Origin: Bifidobacterium mongoliense DSM 21395
Lineage (GTDB): Bacteria; Actinomycetota; Actinomycetes; Actinomycetales; Bifidobacteriaceae
Assembly (NCBI RefSeq): GCF_000741285.1
Contig: NZ_JGZE01000013.1
Span: forward strand, 16,113-80,112
Reading direction: 5' to 3'
DNA: 64,000 nt
Both the position numbers and the translations under genes were made by a program. The first letter of the stretch is position 1. Each line of letters opens with the position of its first letter. The notes below the pieces were generated by a model that did not search any database, was not told where the DNA came from, and saw only the letters and a list, made by a program, of their open reading frames with translations. Shown here piece by piece: positions 1-8,665 of this stretch.

Positions 1-1787
1 ACGGACGCGGTTGACACCGTCGCCCGCCATGCTCCGGTGAGTGATGAAGCGAATCCGTTCCAAGCCGAGGACGCCGCCGACGTGATCGATGACCACAGTC
101 CCGAGAAGAACGATCCCAGGCCGTTCCAAATGCCCACAGCCGCGGAGGACACGGATTGCCATGCGGACACCAGCCATGAGGTGAACGATGACCATGCCCT
201 GCGCCCCACCTCCGTCTGGGTGAAGAACCAGACCGCGGCCGCGGTGACCGCGGCGATCGCCGCAACGGCGAGCGCGATGGGTCCGAGTGTGGTGGCCATG
301 ACGGCCTGGAATGCGACTTGTATGGAGGTTGCGGCTTTGGTCACAGCAGACCAGGCGAGTTGGGCGTTTTTGATGAGTTCCATGCCGGAGGCCATTTGTT
401 TGAATGCCGGCAGGATGCCGCCGAGTTGCATTGTGAGGTCTACCCATTTGGAGATGCCGGTGGCGGCTGCTGCGACTCCGTTTGCTCCTGTTGCGAGTGC
501 CCCGAGTCCGCTGGTTACGGCTGTCAGCCCTTTGGATGCGAGGATGATGCCGGCGATGCCGGTGGCGAGGGGTTTGATCCAATCCATGTTGTCGGCGACG
601 AATTTGACGGCGTCGCCGAGCAATCTCAACGCGGTGGCGACGGTGGAGGCCATGGCGCTGATGGCGGAGTAGCCGGTCAGCTCTCCCAATGCGTAGCCCA
701 AGGAGCCGGTCAGGTCGCCGATGATGCGGATGAGACCGCCGAAGATGGTCTCAAGGGAGGATGCCATGTCCGTGCCGTATTCGCCGATCTGGTCGAACAC
801 GAATCCGATCTGCTCCCACAGGACCTTGACGGGCTGCACGAGCGGCTGGAACAGGGCCGTGAACTTACCCGCGAACCGTTGGATCGAGGGAATCGCGTTC
901 TCCAACCCGCTTTGCAGCCCCGCCCCGACCTTCTGCATGATCGGCGTGGCGGTCGCAGTGAAATCGTCGATGAGGGGGATCGCCTGATTGAACAGTCCCC
1001 GCAGACCATCGAGGATCGGCGTGGCGACCTGCTCGCCGAGACGGGACAGCGCGGCCTTCACGTTCGCCAGAGCGCCGGTGAAGGTGGTGCCGGCGGACAG
1101 CGCCGCGCCCCCCATGCCTTCCTGCATGGCGTCGGCGAACGTCTGGAAGTCGATCTGCCCCTTGGAGACCATGGCGCTGACCTCGCCGGACGTCTTACCG
1201 AGATGCTTGCCGAGCATCTGCAGGACCGGGATGCCGCTGCTCATCAACTGGAGCATGTCGTCGCCCTGGAGCTTGCCGCGGGCCGCGACCGACCCGAAGA
1301 TCGTGCCGATGTCCGTGAGGGAACGGCCCGAGATCTGCGCGGTGTCCGCGACGGTCTTGAGCACGTTCGTCAGCTGACCGCCCTGCTTCACGCCGGATGC
1401 GGAGAGGCTGGCCGCCACCGTAGCCGCGTCGCCGAGACCGAAAGCCGTGCCCTTGACCGAGGCGAGCGCGTCGTTCATGATTTCGCTGACCGAGGCGCTG
1501 TCGTGTCCGAGGCCCTTGAGCTTGGCTTTGGCGTTCTCGATGTTCAGGGCGCGGCTGAATCCGCCTTTGGCGGCGAGGGCGACGATGCCGCCGGTGATGG
1601 TGGTGATCGTGCCCAGACCGATTTTGCCGATTTTTCCGAACGCGCTGCCGAGTCGGCTGGTGAGGCTGGTGGATCCTTTTGCCCCGGCCTTGTCGATGCT
1701 GGGGGTGATCTGGCCTTCGAGGGTTTTGCCGAAGTCCTTGCCGGAGGGCTTGACCTGGACGTATACGGTGCCGATGTCCTGCGCCAT
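1..1787 (-). CDS. phage tail tape measure protein (C-terminus outside window)
   Basis: The reading frame starts MAQDIGTVYVQVKPSG at 1787 behind an AAGGAA ribosome binding site and stays open to base 1, so at least 595 residues are present and the C-terminus is missing. The N-terminal region has the usual tape-measure segment (GQLTNVLKTVADTAQISGRS, then QLMSSGIPVLQMLGK and GEVSAMVSKGQIDF), which is recurrent in Gram-positive siphophages. Long hydrophobic Ala/Gly/Leu helices follow from about residue 400. It lies directly downstream of the tail assembly chaperones, the canonical position. In the family it sets tail length and passes through the tail tube. Identification rests on motif, length and gene order. 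Confidence 0.93.
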   Translation of the reverse strand, partial: MAQDIGTVYVQVKPSGKDFGKTLEGQITPSIDKAGAKGSTSLTSRLGSAFGKIGKIGLGTITTITGGIVALAAKGGFSRALNIENAKAKLKGLGHDSASVSEIMNDALASVKGTAFGLGDAATVAASLSASGVKQGGQLTNVLKTVADTAQISGRSLTDIGTIFGSVAARGKLQGDDMLQLMSSGIPVLQMLGKHLGKTSGEVSAMVSKGQIDFQTFADAMQEGMGGAALSAGTTFTGALANVKAALSRLGEQVATPILDGLRGLFNQAIPLIDDFTATATPIMQKVGAGLQSGLENAIPSIQRFAGKFTALFQPLVQPVKVLWEQIGFVFDQIGEYGTDMASSLETIFGGLIRIIGDLTGSLGYALGELTGYSAISAMASTVATALRLLGDAVKFVADNMDWIKPLATGIAGIILASKGLTAVTSGLGALATGANGVAAAATGISKWVDLTMQLGGILPAFKQMASGMELIKNAQLAWSAVTKAATSIQVAFQAVMATTLGPIALAVAAIAAVTAAAVWFFTQTEVGRRAWSSFTSWLVSAWQSVSSAAVGIWNGLGSFFSGLWSSITSAASSAWNGFASSLTGAWRATVSTAS

Positions 1788-1826
1788 GGGATTCCTTGCT
1801 GTGCTTGGGATCCCATGGCGGTGGGG

Positions 1827-2258
1827 TCATTCGGTGATGTGGAACACCTCGTTGAGGCGGTGGCGTCGTTCCATGCGCGCCTTATGTTCCCGGTCGGTTT
1901 CCTGTCGGGTCTGGTGGAACTGGTCGGTGCGTGGGTCGGTCCATGGCCGCCATCCTTTGCGTTTGAGCCGTCCCTCGAGCTCGAACTGGTCCCAGAGGCT
2001 GATCTCCGCTGCGGTCGGCGTGTATGACCAGTTGGCGAGCGCCGCGTAGCTGGCGCTGGTGTGGTCGCGCAGGATTTCGCGGGTGAGCTGCCAGGCGGTG
2101 CCGTAGCTGATGGCTGATCTTGGTTTGTGGTTTCTGGGGGCGTCGAGCCATTGTTCGAGGTGTGGTGGCCGGTAGGTGTGCTGGTAGTTTTTCAGCCAGT
2201 CGTGGTCTAGCGCGCCCTGGTGGGTTTGGAGGAGGATGAGGAGGTGAACGCTTTTGGG
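1827..2258 (-). CDS. tail assembly chaperone, -1 frameshift extension (gpT-like)
   Basis: This frame has no convincing start of its own: the codons upstream of the slip site read as nonsense, while downstream of it the sequence becomes protein-like (from LLQTHQGALDHDWLKNYQ on). A -1 shift on CCCAAAA at 2252-2258 would join residues 1-112 of the short chaperone to 141 residues from here, giving a protein of about 253 residues. The extension is rich in Trp, Arg and charged residues and stops at 1827, just before the tape measure start. This matches the gpGT arrangement of lambda-like tails. Confidence 0.82.
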   Translation of the reverse strand, partial: PKSVHLLILLQTHQGALDHDWLKNYQHTYRPPHLEQWLDAPRNHKPRSAISYGTAWQLTREILRDHTSASYAALANWSYTPTAAEISLWDQFELEGRLKRKGWRPWTDPRTDQFHQTRQETDREHKARMERRHRLNEVFHITE

Positions 2259-2587
2259 TCGAGTCCTGATTCGATGGCCCAGGTCTTGACGATTCCGGCG
2301 AGCCATCCTAGTGGATTGCCTGATTTGCGTAGTTTGTTCCATAGGTTGGGCTGCATCTGTTCGAAGTAGGCGAGGCATACGGCCATGGCGTGGTAGTTCT
2401 CCTCTTCGGAGAGGACGATCTTGCTTTTCACGATGAGGATCACGTTGATCAGTTCGATGGGCAGGTCGGCGCTGTTCAGGTTGGGCAGGTCGAATTTCAT
2501 GTCGAGTGCCTCGAGGTGTACGTCGGGGTATTCGGGCGTGTTCTCGTCGATTTCCGGTTGGACGGTCGCGTAGTTGGTGTCGCTCAT
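2207..2587 (-). CDS. tail assembly chaperone, short form (gpG-like)
   Basis: A 126-residue acidic protein beginning MSDTNYATVQPEIDENTP. It lies between the tail tube gene and the tape measure, where siphophages encode the gpG-type chaperone. The C-terminal part (WNKLRKSGNPLGWLAGIVKT) is followed by a Ser-rich end. The sequence CCCAAAA at codons 110-112 is correctly phased for a -1 slip into the overlapping downstream frame, so this ORF is the zero-frame product of a two-product gene. The function (binding the tape measure during tail assembly) comes from family knowledge and position, not from a catalytic motif. Confidence 0.85.
   Translation of the reverse strand: MSDTNYATVQPEIDENTPEYPDVHLEALDMKFDLPNLNSADLPIELINVILIVKSKIVLSEEENYHAMAVCLAYFEQMQPNLWNKLRKSGNPLGWLAGIVKTWAIESGLDPKAFTSSSSSKPTRAR
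2252..2258 (-). promoter_or_regulatory. -1 ribosomal frameshift slippery heptamer CCCAAAA
   Basis: On the minus strand the zero frame reads GAC CCA AAA, so the heptamer C CCA AAA has the X XXY YYZ phase needed for tandem -1 slippage. The shifted frame reads AAA AGC GTT and runs straight into the gpT-like ORF. The two reading frames overlap here with no better candidate in the overlap. Confidence 0.8.
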
Positions 2588-2682
2588 GCTGGTTTTCCTT
2601 AGAGGTTTATGGGGGCGGTCCTTGGAAGCAAGTGGGTTCCCGGCGTCGCCGGACCGCCATCCTGCGGCGTCGGGAAGAATGG

Positions 2683-3279
2683 TTAAGCGCCGGCGGTCGC
2701 CGTCTTTTCGGCGGCGAGGAGACCGAACACGTGGAACTGGAATCCGTCAGGTGCCTTGAAGAACTTCATCGTGAGATTGAACTTGATGGTGTCCGAACTT
2801 TTGAACGTCATGTCGTCACGGTCGGACACCTTCGACTTCGCCGCTCCCAAGACGATAGGATTGCCGTGCTGGTCGAGACCGGCCAGCACCACTCCGTACT
2901 CGAGCGGCGTGGTCGCGTCTTTGACATGGAACGCGCCGGACTCGTCGGCCTCCACGCCGAAGTATGCTTCGGCGATGCTCTTGCGGCATTCGATGCCGGC
3001 GAACTGGATGGTCCAGTAGCCCGGTTCCGTCTCGGATACGACGACGTCGCCGTTGTGTCCCTTGATCTCGGTGGTATCACCGGGTTCTGGGTGCAGCGTG
3101 GAACCGTCCTCCGAGTTGTAGCCCACGGGACGCTTGCCCGTGGGAGGCGTCCACTGCGCCGAGGAGGGGAACGTGTACGTTTCGCCTTTCTTGAACAGGA
3201 AGAGCGCGTAATCCTTGATGAGGGCTGCGAGGTCCGCGTTGTTGCCGCTCGTGATGTAGTCATTGTCTGCCATTGCCAT
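2683..3279 (-). CDS. major tail tube protein
   Basis: A 198-residue protein (MAMADNDYITSGNNADLAAL...) sitting between the tail terminator gene and the tail chaperones. The sequence is beta-rich with the pattern of tail tube proteins: an N-terminal Asp/Asn segment, a core with GYWTIQFAGIECRKSIAEAY, and a C-terminal FQFHVFGLLAAEKTA strand. In the family it polymerises into the tube that carries DNA. The upstream CDS ends at 3329 and a 95-bp gap separates it from the chaperone start at 2587. Assignment is by order, size and composition. Confidence 0.8.
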   Translation of the reverse strand: MAMADNDYITSGNNADLAALIKDYALFLFKKGETYTFPSSAQWTPPTGKRPVGYNSEDGSTLHPEPGDTTEIKGHNGDVVVSETEPGYWTIQFAGIECRKSIAEAYFGVEADESGAFHVKDATTPLEYGVVLAGLDQHGNPIVLGAAKSKVSDRDDMTFKSSDTIKFNLTMKFFKAPDGFQFHVFGLLAAEKTATAGA

Positions 3280-3328
3280 ATGCCTTTCGTTGTTGTGTGT
3301 TCATGGCATGTGGCGGCATGCGTATTGG

Positions 3329-3727
3329 TCAGTCCGTGCGGACCGCGAGCAGGATGATCGCGTACATGTAGATGGGGTCAGCGTCGTCCGCTATCCGTAT
3401 GGGGCCGTTGGATAGTTCGGCGGACACGATCGGGTCGATGGCCCCTTTCGAGGTGATCGTGGAGATAACGTCGTTCGCCAGATGCTGCGCGGCCGTGATA
3501 TCCCCGGTCATGTCATCCCTACGCACCCACACGCTCACTCTGAGACGCACGTACTGGGTCACGGGTGACTGCGGCCCCTGCGGCTCGCCGACAACCACGC
3601 ATTCCCTTATCGGGTTGTCGGGCGAGCGCAGCGAGCCGAACGTCACGTCTTGGTGCTCACGCCGCAGCAGGTCAAGGATGACGGGTTCGACGCGCCTGGG
3701 GCAGACGGGTGGATGATACACGCTCAT
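3329..3727 (-). CDS. tail terminator / minor tail-completion protein
   Basis: A 132-residue protein starting MSVYHPPVCPRRVEPVILDL. The segment VTQYVRLRVSVWVRRDD followed by DITAAQHLANDVISTI resembles small phage tail terminator proteins that cap the tail tube. It is translationally coupled to the gene upstream (4-base overlap at 3724-3727). Position between the connectors and the tail tube supports the call; no residue proves it. Confidence 0.65.
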   Translation of the reverse strand: MSVYHPPVCPRRVEPVILDLLRREHQDVTFGSLRSPDNPIRECVVVGEPQGPQSPVTQYVRLRVSVWVRRDDMTGDITAAQHLANDVISTITSKGAIDPIVSAELSNGPIRIADDADPIYMYAIILLAVRTD

Positions 3728-3960
3728 ACGCGCACCATGCCGAGCATCTGCGTGAGGACACCATGCGCCGCCTCGAACCGCGCGGGGGCCGTGGCGACCA
3801 CGTTGCCGGTGTCACGGTCGTCGTTGCGGTACACAGTGACGGCACGATCCACCTCAGCCATGCCCTCCATCTGCTCCTGCACATCATCCAACAGCGTGTC
3901 GTTGTGCAGGATCTGCTGTCGAAACGCGTCGCGGTTGAGCACGACCTTGACGTTGCTCAT
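3724..3960 (-). CDS. small head-tail joining protein (HK97 gp10-like position)
   Basis: A 78-residue product starting MSNVKVVLNRDAFRQQIL at 3960. The longer possible N-terminus reads as out-of-frame sequence and was discarded. The ATG overlaps the TGA of the upstream gene (ATGA). It contains a predicted helix (LLDDVQEQMEGMAEVDRAV) and ends in an alternating segment (FEAAHGVLTQMLGMVRV). Small proteins here in HK97-type phages help join head and tail; the exact role is inferred from location. Confidence 0.6.
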   Translation of the reverse strand: MSNVKVVLNRDAFRQQILHNDTLLDDVQEQMEGMAEVDRAVTVYRNDDRDTGNVVATAPARFEAAHGVLTQMLGMVRV

Positions 3961-4283
3961 CAGCCCTCCTTGAGTTTCACGTTGATGACGTCTCCGATAT
4001 GGTTGCCATGCGTGTCGTTCCACACGGCCACCACACCGTCGACGGGCACTGTTCGCCCCCTGACGCCGATCAGATCCGTGTCGAGGATGCCGGTCGGAGC
4101 CGTGGAGCGGATGTAGATGGTGTGGTCGTACGTCACGCCCAGGGAGATCTCCGATGGGGTTTCCGGGACGGTGACGGGGGCGATGAGCCCCTGGAACGAA
4201 TTCCAGAGTTTCACCGCGCCTTGGATGACGTTGCCGTCTTCATCCTTCTCTTCGGATCCCCGGTAGACGTCAATCGTCTCCAT
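3960..4283 (-). CDS. head-tail connector/stopper-like protein
   Basis: A 107-residue protein starting METIDVYRGSEEKDEDGNVI at 4283. Upstream codons are Arg/Ser-rich shadow sequence of the overlapping gene and do not belong to it. The beta-rich sequence (GLIAPVTVPETPSEISLGVTYDHTIYIR, shown here only for orientation) resembles stopper proteins that follow the gp15-like adaptor. It overlaps the upstream gene by 14 bases and the downstream gene by ATGA, so all are coupled. Confidence 0.6.
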   Translation of the reverse strand: METIDVYRGSEEKDEDGNVIQGAVKLWNSFQGLIAPVTVPETPSEISLGVTYDHTIYIRSTAPTGILDTDLIGVRGRTVPVDGVVAVWNDTHGNHIGDVINVKLKEG

Positions 4284-4665
4284 GGCCGACCATCCCCACC
4301 GTGAACGCCCGGCCCTGGGAGATGCCGAGGTCCCTGAGCTCCTCCGCCGTGAGGTAGAGGTTGCCGTCGGGATTGGACCACGTATATCCATCCGTGAACG
4401 GGCCGGCCGTGGTGCTTGACTGGCTCGCTCCCTCCGGCATGCCGGTGGAGGACTGCTGCATCGACCGTTTGACCATCGAGCAGCATATCCGGGTCAGGGT
4501 CCGTGCGTTCGCGGCGCACCAGTTCTCGTCGTCGGCTTGACTCACACGGTTGCGTATCTTGTCGCTGGCGTCGGCGAGCAGCACTTCAGCGGTGGTTGTT
4601 TCCGCATCGCTGAGCTTTCGCCAACGGTCGGAAAGATCCTGCGCTGTGGCGAACGAGTCAGACAT
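4270..4665 (-). CDS. head-tail adaptor, Gp19/Gp15/Gp42-like
   Basis: A 131-residue protein. The N-terminus (MSDSFATAQDLSDRWRKLSD, then AEVLLADASDKIRNRV) is typical of the Gp19/Gp15/Gp42 connector family. The C-terminal part (FTDGYTWSNPDGNLYLTAEE and a closing basic/Gly segment) also matches these proteins, which sit under the portal. It is located immediately after the capsid and a short acidic protein, as in related phages. Confidence 0.75.
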   Translation of the reverse strand: MSDSFATAQDLSDRWRKLSDAETTTAEVLLADASDKIRNRVSQADDENWCAANARTLTRICCSMVKRSMQQSSTGMPEGASQSSTTAGPFTDGYTWSNPDGNLYLTAEELRDLGISQGRAFTVGMVGHGDD

Positions 4666-4667
4666 GG

Positions 4668-4886
4668 TCAGACCTCTTCGATGTGCTGCCGGCCGGTGTC
4701 GAGGTTGCGTGTGATGCGAAACCGTACTCCGTCGGGGCGGGTCGCTTCGTAGATTTCGGTGCGTCCCGTTCCAACGTCGACGGGGTCCACTGCGGAGGAT
4801 GTCTCCTCTTCAACCGACGTATCCGTGGGCCCCTCTTCCGCAATTTCGTTGGGTTCGGGTGTCGCCTGTGGTTTTGCGCTAGTCAT
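4668..4886 (-). CDS. small acidic head-region protein
   Basis: A 72-residue protein (MTSAKPQATPEPNEIAEEGP...) with an acidic, Pro/Thr-rich first half and a basic C-terminal segment (IYEATRPDGVRFRITRNLDT). It overlaps the end of the capsid gene by 8 bases. Short proteins of this kind often follow capsid genes in actinobacterial phages, but I do not recognise a defined function. Confidence 0.6.
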   Translation of the reverse strand: MTSAKPQATPEPNEIAEEGPTDTSVEEETSSAVDPVDVGTGRTEIYEATRPDGVRFRITRNLDTGRQHIEEV

Positions 4887-5835
4887 TGATGATTCCCTTC
4901 AGTCGGGCCGCGGCCTTGCCGCCGAACACGGCGAGACCGCAGTAGAACTCGATGCGCGTGCGGTACACGGGCTTCTCCTGCAATTCGCCGAGATCCTCGG
5001 TGGTGACCCCGCCGTTGGTCAATCCGGTGACTGCCTGGTCACCCTCGGTTTCGCCGAACCGTACGGCGTAGAGGGATGTGGTGTTGCTTGCGGTACCTTC
5101 CGTCTCGGTTACCGTCAGGATCTGACTTCCGTCGGGATTCTGTCCCGCCTCGAGAATCGGGATGCCGTTCCACTGAATGCTCCGCTTTCCGGCGATATCC
5201 TCCTCGAGGACCGCATCGAGGCTCACATGCCGCAGAGCCGACCCGATCTTTCGGATCACCGCGGAGTTCGCGTAGATGGCCCCGTTCGTGCCGTTGATGC
5301 CCGGTACGGCGGCGAGCAGGTTATCGAGCGAGTCGAGGAAGGTATGGATGTCGGTATTGGAGGTCCCGACGATCGGGATGCCGTTCGGCCCGGCTTCGAC
5401 GACCTGATTGCCGATGAGTCGCTTCCTCAGACCGTCGAATCCCTTCGGGTCGACGGCGACATCGCCGTTGAAGAACGCATCCTGGAACTTGTAGCTCAGA
5501 GCCTTGGTCTTCAGTGCGGTCTGTTCGGCGCGCTGGTCGTTGAGATTGCTGCGGGTCTTCTGGATGAACCGATCTACATCGGCGTCGCCTCCGAGGATCT
5601 TGAGCGTTTCGCTTTTCTGGTTCACGGTGCCGGTGGATTCGCTGTACGCCTCATTGACACCGCGGAATGCTACGCCAGGGAGGGTTGCCTCCTCGTTGTA
5701 CGCGTAAGCGTTGCCCTCGATGTCCATGAAGGGCAGTCGGTCGAGGATCGGGCTATTTTGGACGAACGTCTCGAGCACGCCCCGGGTGAGGGTGTCCTCC
5801 GAGAGTTTCGCCGATTCGTCTAGTGTGAGTGCCAT
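4879..5835 (-). CDS. major capsid protein
   Basis: A 318-residue protein starting MALTLDESAKLSEDTLTRGV. It has the hallmarks of an HK97-fold capsid without a long delta domain: FVQNSPILDRLPFMDIEG near the N-terminus, the GVAFRGVNEAY loop, VDRFIQKTRSNLNDQRAEQT, and the C-terminal VYRTRIEFYCGLAVFGGKAA strand seen in many Firmicute and Actinobacterial phage capsids. It directly follows a scaffold gene. A separate scaffold plus a 318-residue capsid suggests no N-terminal cleavage domain. Confidence is high from sequence character and gene order. Confidence 0.9.
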   Translation of the reverse strand: MALTLDESAKLSEDTLTRGVLETFVQNSPILDRLPFMDIEGNAYAYNEEATLPGVAFRGVNEAYSESTGTVNQKSETLKILGGDADVDRFIQKTRSNLNDQRAEQTALKTKALSYKFQDAFFNGDVAVDPKGFDGLRKRLIGNQVVEAGPNGIPIVGTSNTDIHTFLDSLDNLLAAVPGINGTNGAIYANSAVIRKIGSALRHVSLDAVLEEDIAGKRSIQWNGIPILEAGQNPDGSQILTVTETEGTASNTTSLYAVRFGETEGDQAVTGLTNGGVTTEDLGELQEKPVYRTRIEFYCGLAVFGGKAAARLKGIIND

Positions 5836-5848
5836 TTTCAGCCTTTCT

Positions 5849-6403
5849 TTACTTCTCCGCGTACGCTTGGGAGAGCAGTTGTTTCGCCGTTGTCACGGTG
5901 TCGTTCCCACGGTTCGTCGGTACGGCAAGGGGTCGCCCCTGCTTTTTCTGGTTGTCGGTTTTCTGTTTTCCGATGATCTCCTGGATGGTCTTGGCGTTGG
6001 CGGCGAGTGTCTTGCCATCACCGGAGAGCATGGATACGACCTTCCGGTCGAGCCCTGTCTCTTCGCAGATCGAATCCACGAGTTTGCCGTGTTCCGCAGC
6101 CGCCTTGAGCGCATCCCGTTCCTCTTCGGCCTTCGCCAAACGGTCCTGGAGTTTCTGCGCTTCGGTTTTTGCGGCTTCCTGGGCTTCGTCGTACTTCACG
6201 GCTTTGGCCTTGAGATCCGCGTAATCCGAGTATTTGGATTCGATTTCGGCAGCACGCTTGGACAACGCGCGACTGAAATCCTTGGATTCATCGGATTTCT
6301 TCTCGTCCGGCTGCTTATCCGGATCCTGCTGACCGGCGTCGCCGCCGCCGGCTGTCGAATCCGTTGTGACCACCGTGCGGATATGGTTGCGGAACTTGAA
6401 CAT
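5849..6403 (-). CDS. capsid scaffolding protein
   Basis: A 184-residue, strongly charged protein. Residues about 20-45 are Gly/Asp/Lys-rich, residues about 45-110 form a long coiled coil (KRAAEIESKYSDYADLKAKA, then KLQDRLAKAEEERDALKAAA), and the C-terminus is short and basic. This is the usual composition of scaffold proteins, which line the procapsid interior and leave before packaging. Its position just upstream of the capsid gene supports the call. Confidence 0.82.
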   Translation of the reverse strand: MFKFRNHIRTVVTTDSTAGGGDAGQQDPDKQPDEKKSDESKDFSRALSKRAAEIESKYSDYADLKAKAVKYDEAQEAAKTEAQKLQDRLAKAEEERDALKAAAEHGKLVDSICEETGLDRKVVSMLSGDGKTLAANAKTIQEIIGKQKTDNQKKQGRPLAVPTNRGNDTVTTAKQLLSQAYAEK

Positions 6404-6468
6404 TGGTTCTCCTTGATTGTCGGACGCGTGATTAACAACGCTGCACGCGGGTCAGCGAAATGTTGAGG

Positions 6469-7281
6469 TCAGGAGTCGGTATCGACCCCGTCCTTGACCT
6501 GTTGGGGGAAGAGCCGGCGGAGTCTTTCGAGTGACTTCCGGTAGTCACCGCCATCTGAGTTGGCCCGATGCCACATATCTGCGTATTGGCTTTGGTCGTA
6601 GCCGATGAGCGTCTGTCTGCCCCAGCTCGGGACGATGTCGCAGTCGCAATGGGTGTGGAAAGCGTTGTGCAGCCCGGCGGACTCATCGCTGAGATACACG
6701 AAACCTCGCGAAGCGAGCATGAGACAGAACGCGCATGTGACCGCACCTCGGGGCACTCTCGCCCATCGCGGATGGGTGGGGTCGGTCCGCAGGTTGCGCT
6801 GCATGGTCAACCTCGAACCGGCTGAGATCATATCCGCTATGAACTGCTGCGCGTCATCGAGGTCGTCGAAGGATGGCCACAGGTCGGCGATGGTCTTTCC
6901 CGCCCGTGATTTTCCTGCCTGAACCTCCTGATACGTCAGACCGGCGTAATCGGAATCGTTGAATCCGCCCTGCACCTGCCAGAGCATGCGATCCGGATCG
7001 ATGAGATCGAAGTGGTCGAATTCGGGCATATCCCTGATCCCGTATTCGCTCCAGAGGGACCGAATGTCGTCGTAGTAGTCGTTGGCGAGCTGGGAGGAGT
7101 CACGTGCATACTCTTCGACGAGTTCCCGGACATCGAGGGGATGGCGTTGGAGTACGGTTTCCATCTCATCGGTGGCCGCGTCCCTGAGGTTGCCGAGATT
7201 GGCCTGGTAGTTTTTATGCGCTTTGTCCAGCAGTCGCTGCAGTTCCCGCTGCCGCGCCTCCGGTATCCCGTTGTCCTTCAT
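6469..7281 (-). CDS. phage minor head protein, MuF/VG15-like
   Basis: A 270-residue protein between portal and scaffold. The C-terminal half carries the cysteine/histidine arrangement characteristic of MuF-type minor head proteins: GAVTCAFCLMLASRGFVY, then AFHTHCDCDIVPSW. The N-terminal half is helical (RQRELQRLLDKAHKNYQANL). Family members are packaged in small numbers and associate with the portal. The start overlaps the portal 3' end by 68 bases, so translational coupling is likely; a later start is possible. Confidence 0.8.
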   Translation of the reverse strand: MKDNGIPEARQRELQRLLDKAHKNYQANLGNLRDAATDEMETVLQRHPLDVRELVEEYARDSSQLANDYYDDIRSLWSEYGIRDMPEFDHFDLIDPDRMLWQVQGGFNDSDYAGLTYQEVQAGKSRAGKTIADLWPSFDDLDDAQQFIADMISAGSRLTMQRNLRTDPTHPRWARVPRGAVTCAFCLMLASRGFVYLSDESAGLHNAFHTHCDCDIVPSWGRQTLIGYDQSQYADMWHRANSDGGDYRKSLERLRRLFPQQVKDGVDTDS

Positions 7282-8665
7282 GTGTCGCCTCGCTTGCAGG
7301 TGCCGGCATCTTCAACTGCGCTATGCGGTCCCGGGACCGCGCGTTCTGCTGCTCCATGCGCAGGGTCCGGCGTTGTCGATCGCTCAGGTCGAGCATGTCG
7401 TACGTGACGTCGCTGTCCGCGGGAAGGATCCCGGCGGACACGAGTTTCACAGCGGCGTCCGCGGCGGCTGCGCGACTTGGAGTGGAGGGGTTCCTCCATT
7501 GGCAGGAGACCGCTTGCACGGTGCCATCGCTCCCTGCCATGGTCTGGGCGCGTTCGATGATGCGTCCCCATGCCCGGCCGAACCATCCCTGACATTGTTC
7601 GGCGGCGAGACAAAGTTCCTTGGCTGACTTGTCTATCGCCTCGGCGCTCGAGGGATTGTCGGTGAGCACTCCCATCTCGTCGGGAGGAAGGGATGTGGCC
7701 GAAGCGAACATCGTCGCCGTCTGCCGCAACTGGGCGGAATGTGGTTCGAAGCTGTACTGTTGGAATTGGCCGACTTCCGGTTTCTCCCCGTTCTTATCGG
7801 TTGGCAGGGCGAGGACCTGGTCGAGCATGATCTTCCATTTGGGGATCATGTTTCCAGAGTCGTCCTTGAACATGTCCTCACTGACCCCGAGGAAATATCT
7901 GGGCGGTACGGAATACAGCTCCGCTTGCATCTCACTTCGCAGGAACGTCCTGACCGCGCTATCGGTCAGGCTCATGACCGCGCGGCTGATTCTGCTTCTC
8001 CCGAACGGTCTTTTCGAGTCAGGCCTGTACGCGAGCAGTTCGCAGGGGATGCGTCCGTTGTTCGACGCCCTGGAATACACCTGGTACCCGGGGTTGGACG
8101 GCACGATGCTCACGGTCTGCGAGTAGGTCATGAGGTAGATGCCAGTGATGGCTCTGCCGTCATCGGTCACATCGAAGAGCAGGGCATCCTGCAACCCATG
8201 CCTGCGCTTGTCCCATTCTCCGGTCGCGGTGTCCGCGGTGAACTCCTGAATGATGACGTCCGATTCGCCGGACTCGGTATCCCCGGCCAAGGCCGCGAGG
8301 AAGCTGCAGGAGTGCACAAGTGCGTCAGTGTGCGCGGAGGCTGCGGTGTTCTTCAGATCGTTGGCGTCCATGATGTCCGTTACCCGCGAGCTGAGTTCGG
8401 AACCATCGTTTGTCGTGACCCCGTCGAGGACGACTCGGTTGGCGAGCGCCTGGATGGCTTTTTCTGGCCATCCGACGACGATTTCGATGTCCTTGGCGAT
8501 TGGCGGTAGGGAGTATCCGATGTCCTTGAGGGCGTTTCTTCCGTCGTAGTATTGGGTTCTTATCCGGTTTCTGGAGCGTTTTCTGAGGAGTCGTGCGAGC
8601 AGTCGGCGGTAGAGGTTGGTCTCGTCGGTGGTGAGTCCGGAGATCGTTTGGGGGAATGTGATCAT
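7214..8665 (-). CDS. portal protein (SPP1 Gp6-like)
   Basis: A 483-residue protein starting MITFPQTISGLTTDETNLYR at 8665. The ATG overlaps the terminase stop (ATGA), which decides the start. Typical portal features are the N-terminal RTQYYDGRNALKDIGYSLPP, followed by GWPEKAIQALANRVVLDG, a central RFPFGRSRI-type segment (here RPFGRSRISRAVMSLTDSAV), and the C-terminal SLPPDEMGVLTDNPSSAEAI. It forms the DNA entry vertex and anchors the terminase. Confidence 0.92.
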   Translation of the reverse strand: MITFPQTISGLTTDETNLYRRLLARLLRKRSRNRIRTQYYDGRNALKDIGYSLPPIAKDIEIVVGWPEKAIQALANRVVLDGVTTNDGSELSSRVTDIMDANDLKNTAASAHTDALVHSCSFLAALAGDTESGESDVIIQEFTADTATGEWDKRRHGLQDALLFDVTDDGRAITGIYLMTYSQTVSIVPSNPGYQVYSRASNNGRIPCELLAYRPDSKRPFGRSRISRAVMSLTDSAVRTFLRSEMQAELYSVPPRYFLGVSEDMFKDDSGNMIPKWKIMLDQVLALPTDKNGEKPEVGQFQQYSFEPHSAQLRQTATMFASATSLPPDEMGVLTDNPSSAEAIDKSAKELCLAAEQCQGWFGRAWGRIIERAQTMAGSDGTVQAVSCQWRNPSTPSRAAAADAAVKLVSAGILPADSDVTYDMLDLSDRQRRTLRMEQQNARSRDRIAQLKMPAPASEATHEGQRDTGGAAAGTAATAGQSA

